Assembly: GCA_047621325.1 (NCBI GenBank) | Contig: JBLHLT010000005.1 | Coordinates: 124,001-188,000 of the forward strand | Length of the DNA stretch: 64,000 nucleotides | DNA from: Bermanella sp047621325 | GTDB taxonomy: Bacteria > Pseudomonadota > Gammaproteobacteria > Pseudomonadales > Oceanobacteraceae | Direction of reading: 5' to 3' | The notes under the pieces: generated by a model | What the model saw: the letters and a program-made list of their open reading frames with translations, nothing else | Databases searched by the model: none | What the model was told of the DNA's origin: nothing | Position numbers and translations under genes: made by a program | In this document: positions 58,018-64,000 of the stretch, in pieces | How positions within the stretch are numbered: the stretch's first letter is position 1 | Layout of the letters: each line of letters begins with the position of its first letter

Positions 58018-60168
58018 ATGAACCTAATTACTCTTCACGAATTCGACGGTGGCATTCATCCGCCACAAAATAAAAACCAGAGCACGAAGCTACCAATCAG
58101 CGTGGCAAAGCTACCTGAAAAACTCATACTACCGATTGCACAACATATCGGTGCACAATCTAAACCTGTCGTAAACCTAGGTGATACGGTACTTAAAGGG
58201 CAAATCATTGCTGAAGCCCAAGGTTTTGTCAGTGCAAACCTGCACGCGCCTAGCTCGGGTAAAATCACCGCAATTGAAGAGCGCGTCATCGCCCACCCGT
58301 CTGGCATGAGTGATATTTGTATCGAAATCACCCTAGATGGCGAAGACAAATGGTGTGATATTCAAGGCATCGAAAACTACCTAGAAGCCGAACCTCAAAC
58401 ACTGATTAACAAGATTCAAGCGTCTGGCATTACCGGTTTAGGCGGCGCGGGTTTTCCAACTCACATGAAAACATCGGTTGAACCAAGCAAGATCAAAACT
58501 TTGATAATCAACGCAGCGGAATGCGAGCCTTACATTACATCTGATGACATGCTCATGCGTGAACACGCCAATGGTATCATCAAGGGTATTGAGATTCTTG
58601 AGCGCATCGTAAAACCAGAGCATTGCTTAATCGGCGTTGAAGACAACAAACCCGAAGCCATCGCCGCGCTTAAAGAGGCCCTTAAACACTTCAAAGACAA
58701 CACCTTCAATATTGAAGTGGTAAGCATTCCCACCAAATACCCAAGCGGTGGTGAAAAACAACTGATCGAGATTTTAACCGGCAAAGAAGTCCCAGCAGGT
58801 GGCCTGCCGTCTGACATTGGTATTTTTTGCCAAAACGTGGGCACCTGTTTTGCCATTTACAAAGCCATCAGCAAGGGTGAGCCACTGATCAGTCGAATCA
58901 CCACCATTACCGGTGAAGCATGTCAGCAACCCCAAAATTTTGAAGTGTTAATCGGCACACCGGTTAAGCACTTATTAGAACTAGCACAAGCCCAAACAGA
59001 TAAAGTACACCGCTTGATTATGGGCGGCCCAATGATGGGCTTCACTCTTGAAGACGCCAACACGCCGATTGTTAAAGCCAGCAACTGTATTATTGCGTCA
59101 AGCAAACAAGAACTCCCAGACCCAGCCATGGAGCAAGCCTGCATTCGCTGCGGCATGTGCACCGAAGCCTGCCCCGCGCAATTGTTGCCGCAGCAACTTT
59201 TCTGGTTTTCAAAAAGCAGTAATTTAGAACAAGCGACCGCCCACAATATTGCTGATTGTATTGAATGCGGCGCTTGCGCCTATGTGTGCCCAAGCAATAT
59301 TCCACTAGTGCAGTACTATCGCCACACCAAAGGCGAAATCAAACAAGCTAATGCTGACAAACAAAAAAGTGATCGCGCTAAAGATCGCTTTGAAGCACGC
59401 CTTGCTCGCCAAGAACGTGAAGCCGCTGAAAAAGAAGCGAAACGTAAAGCGCGCTCTGAAGCCGCCGCTAAAAAACAAGCTGAGAAAAAAGCCGCCGAGG
59501 CAAGCGCACCAGCCGCTAGTGCAACGGCGCCTGCTCCTGCTGCCGACGTAGAGTTATTACAGAAAAAACTCGAAGCATCGCAAACGGCTATCAAAAAAAC
59601 GAAAGAGAAAATCGCCGCCGCACAAGAAGCCAATGAGGCTGACAAAGTTGAGCTTTTAACTGGCGCGCTAAAAAAAGCGCAAGAGAAAATGAAAGACGCC
59701 GCCAAGGCCATTGCCGAAGCTAAAAAAGCAGCCAAAGCCGCGCCCAGTTCAACGGAAGGTGGCGCAGCACAAATAGAAATGACACCCGAGCGCATGCAAA
59801 ACAAAGTAGACCTTACCGAGTCTCGTTTAGCAACCGCGCAAAAACGCTTAGATGAAGCCCTTGCAAGCAGCAGTGACAAAGTTGAAGCGCTTAAAACGGC
59901 CGTTGAAAATCAACAAACTCGCGTAGCCGAAGCCAAACAAGCGCTGGCCGATTTTGCCAGCGCAGCACCGGTTAAGCCCGCTGTCGATACCGAGCTACTA
60001 AAACAAAAAGTATTAGCCGCGCAAACACGGGTCGACAAAGCACAAGAACGATTAGAAATGGCACAAGAGCAAAATCTCGACACCCTTGAAGCATTTAAAA
60101 CTGGGCTCGAAAAACAAAAAGCCAAATTAGATGAAGCCAAAAAAGCACTAGCCGAGGCCAACACATGA
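58018..60168 (+). CDS. rnfC: Rnf complex subunit C with repeat-rich C-terminus
   Basis: 716 residues from ATG 58018, 1 nt after rnfB. The N-terminal 440 residues hold the NADH/FMN module (GLGGAGFPTHMKT; NAAECEPYITSDD; VGEDN-like loops; IGIFCQNVGTCFAI) and two 4Fe-4S motifs (CIRCGMCTEACP; CIECGACAYVCPSNIP). The last 270 residues are a Lys/Ala/Glu-rich region containing three repeats of about 60 residues (starting ELLQKKLEASQTAIKK, MQNKVDLTESRLATAQKR and ELLKQKVLAAQTRVDK), a likely coiled-coil rod. Such extensions are usual in gammaproteobacterial RnfC but vary. Confidence 0.95.
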   Translation: MNLITLHEFDGGIHPPQNKNQSTKLPISVAKLPEKLILPIAQHIGAQSKPVVNLGDTVLKGQIIAEAQGFVSANLHAPSSGKITAIEERVIAHPSGMSDICIEITLDGEDKWCDIQGIENYLEAEPQTLINKIQASGITGLGGAGFPTHMKTSVEPSKIKTLIINAAECEPYITSDDMLMREHANGIIKGIEILERIVKPEHCLIGVEDNKPEAIAALKEALKHFKDNTFNIEVVSIPTKYPSGGEKQLIEILTGKEVPAGGLPSDIGIFCQNVGTCFAIYKAISKGEPLISRITTITGEACQQPQNFEVLIGTPVKHLLELAQAQTDKVHRLIMGGPMMGFTLEDANTPIVKASNCIIASSKQELPDPAMEQACIRCGMCTEACPAQLLPQQLFWFSKSSNLEQATAHNIADCIECGACAYVCPSNIPLVQYYRHTKGEIKQANADKQKSDRAKDRFEARLARQEREAAEKEAKRKARSEAAAKKQAEKKAAEASAPAASATAPAPAADVELLQKKLEASQTAIKKTKEKIAAAQEANEADKVELLTGALKKAQEKMKDAAKAIAEAKKAAKAAPSSTEGGAAQIEMTPERMQNKVDLTESRLATAQKRLDEALASSSDKVEALKTAVENQQTRVAEAKQALADFASAAPVKPAVDTELLKQKVLAAQTRVDKAQERLEMAQEQNLDTLEAFKTGLEKQKAKLDEAKKALAEANT

Positions 60169-61220
60169 AACTGTTAAACATTAGTTCGCCCCACGCTACT
60201 CGCCCATTAAGCACAGCCGACGTTATGCGTACGGTTATTCTAGCGCTCATCCCGGGAATTATTGCACTGACCTATTTTTTTGGCCCAGGGCATTTAATTC
60301 AAATCATCATTGCCGCCACCACGGCTATTGCATGTGAAGCTTTGGTACTGAAATTACGCAAACGCCCTATTGGTTTTTATTTAAAAGATTACAGCGCATT
60401 ATTAACCGCCGTTTTATTAGCGCTGTCTTTACCCCCTTATACTCCCTATTGGGTAACAATCATTGCAGCTGGTTTTGCGATTATTGTGGCTAAACATTTA
60501 TATGGCGGCTTAGGTCAAAACCCATTCAACCCTGCCATGATTGGCTTTGCGCTGGTTCTAGTGAGCTTCCCTCTACCCATGACAACATCATGGAGCGCAC
60601 CCAATGAATTACTCGCCAGCAGCATTACTATTAGCGACTCGTTAATGGCGATTTTTTCATCCCGCGAAGCCATTGACGCCTTCACCATGGCCACTCCGTT
60701 AGATGAATATAAGCATCAGGCCGCCATTGCTACCGCTGATGAAATTTTAATGAACCCGTTATTCAAAGGTGCCGAGCACACTCACATTTTACTTGCATGG
60801 GAATGGGTCAGCCTTGGATTTTTACTGGGTGGTTTATTTTTGATTTGGAAGAAGATTTTCACTTGGCATATTCCAGCAAGTCTTCTGATCACCCTTATCC
60901 TTTGCTCAAGCATTTTAGGTTGGGATAACGACAGTTACGTGCCACTCACCCTTCACATGCTAGGCGGCGCTACTATACTTGGCGCGTTTTTCATCGCGAC
61001 TGACCCAGTCACCGCATCCACCACCTATCTTGGTAAAATCTTATACGGTGCAGGCATTGGTATTTTAATTTATGTCATTCGCACTTGGGGCTCGTACCCT
61101 GATGCCGTTGCCTTTGCCGTATTACTCATGAACTTTGCAGCACCCTTTATTGACCAATACACTCAACCTCGCACTTATGGCCATAAAAAAGCGGTGCGCG
61201 GTTTGGCTAAGAAAGATTAG
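60165..61220 (+). CDS. rnfD: Rnf complex subunit D
   Basis: 351 residues, about nine membrane helices. The covalent FMN is expected at the Thr of the NqrB/RnfD motif FFIATDPVTASTTYLG. ISSPHATRPLSTADVMRTVILALIP at the N-terminus is conserved. It forms part of the ion-translocating core. It overlaps rnfC by 4 nt. Confidence 0.96.
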   Translation: MKLLNISSPHATRPLSTADVMRTVILALIPGIIALTYFFGPGHLIQIIIAATTAIACEALVLKLRKRPIGFYLKDYSALLTAVLLALSLPPYTPYWVTIIAAGFAIIVAKHLYGGLGQNPFNPAMIGFALVLVSFPLPMTTSWSAPNELLASSITISDSLMAIFSSREAIDAFTMATPLDEYKHQAAIATADEILMNPLFKGAEHTHILLAWEWVSLGFLLGGLFLIWKKIFTWHIPASLLITLILCSSILGWDNDSYVPLTLHMLGGATILGAFFIATDPVTASTTYLGKILYGAGIGILIYVIRTWGSYPDAVAFAVLLMNFAAPFIDQYTQPRTYGHKKAVRGLAKKD

Positions 61221-61228
61221 GATTCAAC

Positions 61229-61942
61229 ATGACGACTAATGAAAACGAAAAAGCCGAAATGAGCCTTGGCCAGTCCATTACTAAAAACGCTATTGGTCTT
61301 GCTATCTTTGCGTTTGTGACAGCCGGTGTCATCGCGATTGTGCAGCAAAATACAAAAGAGCAGATACACGAAAACATCGCACAAGCCCAAGCAAAAGCGC
61401 TATATGAAATCACCCCTGAGCATCTCGTTGATAATGACGTACTTAACAGTTATATCGAATTACACACTGAGCAAAGCTTACAACACCTGCATGTAAACCA
61501 TTTAGGCCCAATTGCCAGCGATGCAAAGCTGCATTTAGCGCAAAAAAATAACCACACACATACTTATATTTTTCCTGCAACCGCACCCGACGGCTACACC
61601 ACTGCCATTCAATTACTGGTTGGCGTCAAACAAGACGGCAGCATTGCTGGCGTTCGCATAGTCGATCATAAAGAAACCCCAGGGCTTGGCGACAAAGTTG
61701 AACTTAAAAAATCTGATTGGGTTTTATCATTCAATGGTAAATCGCTAACCAATCCTGACATTGAAAAGTGGAAAGTGAAAAAAGACGGCGGCGAATTTGA
61801 TTCATTTACTGGCGCAACCATCACACCACGAGCCGTTATAAATGCAGTCAAACAAACATTGGTTATGTTTGAAAAAGATAAAGCCGTTTTATCTACTTTA
61901 AGCACCAGCACACCAACCACTAACCGTGGAGATGTTTTATGA
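61229..61942 (+). CDS. rnfG: Rnf complex subunit G
   Basis: 237 residues: one N-terminal membrane helix (IGLAIFAFVTAGVIAIVQQ) and a periplasmic FMN-binding domain with the flavinylation motif SFTGATITPRAV (Thr in the S/T-GAT-T context). It carries the second covalent flavin. Overlaps rnfE by 4 nt. Confidence 0.96.
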   Translation: MTTNENEKAEMSLGQSITKNAIGLAIFAFVTAGVIAIVQQNTKEQIHENIAQAQAKALYEITPEHLVDNDVLNSYIELHTEQSLQHLHVNHLGPIASDAKLHLAQKNNHTHTYIFPATAPDGYTTAIQLLVGVKQDGSIAGVRIVDHKETPGLGDKVELKKSDWVLSFNGKSLTNPDIEKWKVKKDGGEFDSFTGATITPRAVINAVKQTLVMFEKDKAVLSTLSTSTPTTNRGDVL

Positions 61943-62652
61943 GCACGAAATCATACGGACAAATCACTCAAGACGGCTTATGGACAAACAACCCTGCCCT
62001 TGTTCAGCTATTGGGCTTGTGCCCTTTACTGGCCGTTACTGGCACCGTGGTGAACGCATTAGGGCTAGGTTTAGCCACCATGCTGGTTCTAGTAGGCTCT
62101 AACATTGCGGTTTCAATGGTACGTAACTATGTACCCAGTGCTGTGCGCTTGCCTGCCTTTGTGATGATCATTGCATCCTATGTAACCTGCACCGAATTAT
62201 TAATGCAGGCCTACACATATGAGCTTTATACGGTGTTGGGTATTTTTATTCCGTTGATCGTAACCAACTGCGCCATACTTGGCCGTGCTGATGCATTTGC
62301 GGCAAAAAATCCAATTCTACCATCCGCCCTTGATGGCTTTATGATGGCAATGGGCTTTGCCGTCGTGCTAGTTATTTTAGGGGCCATGCGTGAAATCATT
62401 GGCCAAGGCACTCTATTTTCAAATATGGATTTATTATTTGGCGAAAGCGCTAAAACTTGGAAAATCACATTATTTACGGATTACCCAGATTTCTTATTTG
62501 CGATCTTACCGCCCGGTGCATTTGTGGGCATGGGCTTATTGATTGCATTTAAAAATATCATTGACGATAAAATCAAAGACATCAAAAACCGCAAAAAAGA
62601 CCCCGTCATTTCAGGCTCTAAACGCGTACGGGTAACCGGTAAAATTGTTTAG
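61939..62652 (+). CDS. rnfE: Rnf complex subunit E
   Basis: 237 residues with six membrane helices, paralogous to RnfA: NNPALVQLLGLCPLLAVTGTVVNALGLG and LIVTNCAILGRADAFAAKN hold the conserved cysteines. A charged cytosolic tail of about 30 residues (DDKIKDIKNRKKDP) follows. It completes the six-subunit complex. Confidence 0.96.
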   Translation: MSTKSYGQITQDGLWTNNPALVQLLGLCPLLAVTGTVVNALGLGLATMLVLVGSNIAVSMVRNYVPSAVRLPAFVMIIASYVTCTELLMQAYTYELYTVLGIFIPLIVTNCAILGRADAFAAKNPILPSALDGFMMAMGFAVVLVILGAMREIIGQGTLFSNMDLLFGESAKTWKITLFTDYPDFLFAILPPGAFVGMGLLIAFKNIIDDKIKDIKNRKKDPVISGSKRVRVTGKIV

Positions 62653-62654
62653 TT

Positions 62655-63290
62655 ATGAATAAAACCAAGCGCACAGAGATATTCACACGACTTAGGGATA
62701 ACAACCCCAACCCCGAGACCGAACTTGAATATTCTTCGCCGTTTGAATTAGTCGTAGCGGTGGCCCTTTCGGCGCAAGCCACCGATGTCAGCGTGAATAA
62801 AGCCACGCGTAAGTTATTCCCAGTGGCCAACACACCAGAGGCCATTTATGCACTGGGTGAAGACGGCTTAAAAGAATACATCAAGACCATCGGCTTGTTT
62901 AACAGCAAAGCGAAAAACGTGATTAATATGTGCAAGCTGTTAATCGAAAAACACAATTCAGTTGTACCGCAAACCCGCGAAGAACTTGAAGAGCTACCCG
63001 GCGTAGGCAGAAAAACGGCGAACGTCGTATTAAATACCGCCTTTGGCCAAATCGCCATGGCAGTAGACACTCATATTTTTCGCTTTGGTAATCGCACAAA
63101 AGTAGCGCCTGGTAAAAACGTATTAGAAGTAGAAGATCGCTTAATGCGCTTAGTACCCAAAGAGTTTTTATTAGACGCACACCACTGGATGATTTTGCAC
63201 GGTCGCTATGTATGCACCGCACGCAAACCAAAGTGTGGCAGCTGCATCATTGAAGACTTGTGCGAATACAAACAAAAAGAATTAGACTAG
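62655..63290 (+). CDS. nth: Endonuclease III
   Basis: 211 residues, same length as E. coli Nth. A bifunctional glycosylase/AP lyase for oxidised pyrimidines. Helix-hairpin-helix LPGVGRKTANVVL carries the catalytic Lys, AVDTHIFR the catalytic Asp, and the C-terminal 4Fe-4S loop is C-x6-C-x2-C-x5-C (CTARKPKCGSCIIEDLC). It is 2 nt after rnfE, the usual end of this operon. Confidence 0.97.
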   Translation: MNKTKRTEIFTRLRDNNPNPETELEYSSPFELVVAVALSAQATDVSVNKATRKLFPVANTPEAIYALGEDGLKEYIKTIGLFNSKAKNVINMCKLLIEKHNSVVPQTREELEELPGVGRKTANVVLNTAFGQIAMAVDTHIFRFGNRTKVAPGKNVLEVEDRLMRLVPKEFLLDAHHWMILHGRYVCTARKPKCGSCIIEDLCEYKQKELD

Positions 63291-63298
63291 GAGCCAAC

Positions 63299-63688
63299 AT
63301 GAGAATTTTACACACCATGTTACGTGTGGGTGACTTACAACGCTCTATCGACTTTTACACCCGCGTTTTAGGAATGAACTTAATTCGCCAGCGCGACAAT
63401 GAGCAATACCGCTACACATTGGCATTTGTCGGTTACGGCACAGAAGAAGACAGCGCTGTGTTAGAGCTAACCTATAATTGGGACACAGCCGAGTATGATC
63501 TAGGCACAGGCTACGGCCACATCGCCATCGGCGCAGATGACATCTACGCTACTTGTGATGCGATTAAAGCCGCTGGCGGCACTGTAAGCCGAGAACCCGG
63601 CCCAGTTAAAGGTGGCACCACCCATATTGCCTTTGTGAAAGACCCAGATAATTACAGTATTGAATTAATACAGACTAAAACACAGTAA
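63299..63688 (+). CDS. gloA: Lactoylglutathione lyase (glyoxalase I)
   Basis: 129 residues from ATG 63299, with AGGAG 6 nt upstream. The metal ligands of Ni-type glyoxalase I are all in register with E. coli: His5 (ILHTM), Glu56 (VLELTYNW), His74 (GYGHIAIG), Glu122 (YSIELIQ). It converts the methylglyoxal-glutathione hemithioacetal to S-lactoylglutathione. It follows nth by 8 nt and may be an extra operon member. Confidence 0.97.
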   Translation: MRILHTMLRVGDLQRSIDFYTRVLGMNLIRQRDNEQYRYTLAFVGYGTEEDSAVLELTYNWDTAEYDLGTGYGHIAIGADDIYATCDAIKAAGGTVSREPGPVKGGTTHIAFVKDPDNYSIELIQTKTQ

Positions 63689-63709
63689 AAGCAACGGATT
63701 GTTCCACCG

Positions 63710-63737
63710 AAACCCGACTAGAATAGTCGGGTTTTAT
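63710..63737 (+). terminator. Terminator after gloA
   Basis: AAACCCGACTA pairs with TAGTCGGGTTT around GAA, followed by TTATT. It ends the rnf-nth-gloA transcript. Confidence 0.88.
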
Positions 63738-63804
63738 TGTCTCAACTTGACCTATCGGATAACATAGCCGCCTTATTTTTATTGTGGCCCAAAGAATTGC
63801 TCCT

Positions 63805-64000
63805 ATGACTGAAAAGCGCCCAAGCGAAATGCCCGATGTGGCTGCCAGCCAAGCTCCACAGGTTAATGGCACCCTAAACTGGGTTGGCATGAACCGTATC
63901 GCTCTGCCCCTAAACATCCAAGACGCCCATATAGGCGTGAACAAGGTAAACGCCTTTGTTCAAACTTATGTGAACATCTGCAATCCAGACGTAAAGGGCA
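63805..64000 (+). CDS. folE2: GTP cyclohydrolase FolE2 (5' part only)
   Basis: 65 codons are visible before the window edge, from ATG 63805: TEKRPSEMPDVAASQAPQ then NWVGMNRIALPLNIQ, which matches the N-terminal region of the GTP cyclohydrolase IB (FolE2) family, a zinc-independent alternative to FolE for folate or queuosine precursors. Assignment is from the N-terminus alone; the catalytic region lies outside the window. Confidence 0.75.
   Translation, partial: MTEKRPSEMPDVAASQAPQVNGTLNWVGMNRIALPLNIQDAHIGVNKVNAFVQTYVNICNPDVKG

Noticed and set aside
59316..59879. Minus-strand open frame of 187 codons
   Set aside because: It is antisense to the Lys/Ala-rich repeat region of rnfC, where biased codons leave long spurious frames.

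Overview
The window looks like a chromosome segment of a marine gammaproteobacterium of the Oceanospirillales/Pseudomonadales type. Gene order is the main evidence: uvrY-uvrC-pgsA followed by tRNA Gly-Cys-Leu, yccA-tusDCBE, purMN beside DUF2066/pgsA-like/perM/hda, apbC divergent from metG, and rnfABCDGE-nth. This is an inference from synteny and protein resemblance; no species is assigned. There is no rRNA, CRISPR array or prophage.

Layout: 1-5.5 kb holds a YejM-like membrane sulfatase cut by the window edge, purB, and an operon of the ribosomal oxygenase roxA, a two-domain GNAT protein and a secretin-N-like lipoprotein. 6-13.7 kb has three tRNAs, pgsA, uvrC, uvrY, and a lysine acetyltransferase (PatZ type) divergent from an HDAC-type deacetylase, then tRNA-Ser. 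13.8-17.9 kb carries yccA, the tRNA 2-thiouridine sulfur relay (tusDCBE, tusA), ybiB, and an SOS-type palindrome upstream of a 50-codon gene. 18-30 kb is housekeeping: proS, a lytic transglycosylase, truncated haemoglobin, the arsC-wrbA operon, hda/perM/pgsA2, purMN. 31.1-35.4 kb is a thiamine acquisition operon: a TPP riboswitch, a TonB receptor, a YkoF-like binding protein, a PnuT-like permease and a thiamine-kinase-like enzyme. 35.4-41.2 kb holds HipBA, an MMPL transporter and a TetR/MAPEG pair.

41.3-49 kb is the accessory region. Between 42.95 and 47.13 kb four genes on the minus strand are separated by three full attC-type recombination sites of about 100 bp, with a truncated site at the left and a longer attC-like structure at the right. 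I read this as an integron cassette array without a visible integrase. One cassette encodes a 769-residue protein with an RNA polymerase alpha-CTD-like segment, a sigma region-4-like helix-turn-helix, HARE-type winged helices and a C-terminal HEPN-like domain with an R-x4-H motif. It is a candidate for an undescribed defence or transcription-targeting protein. A second cassette protein (MltR-like) also has R-x4-H. An intact IS4-type insertion sequence with perfect 18-bp ends and an 11-bp target duplication lies just to the right, inserted into the terminator hairpin of dcd.

49-64 kb returns to core genes: dcd, tmcA, apbC, a 47-residue membrane protein, metG, a periplasmic binding protein, the complete Rnf electron-transport operon with nth, gloA, and the start of folE2. 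A dispersed palindromic repeat family occurs at about 37.3, 47.4 and 51.8-52.0 kb.
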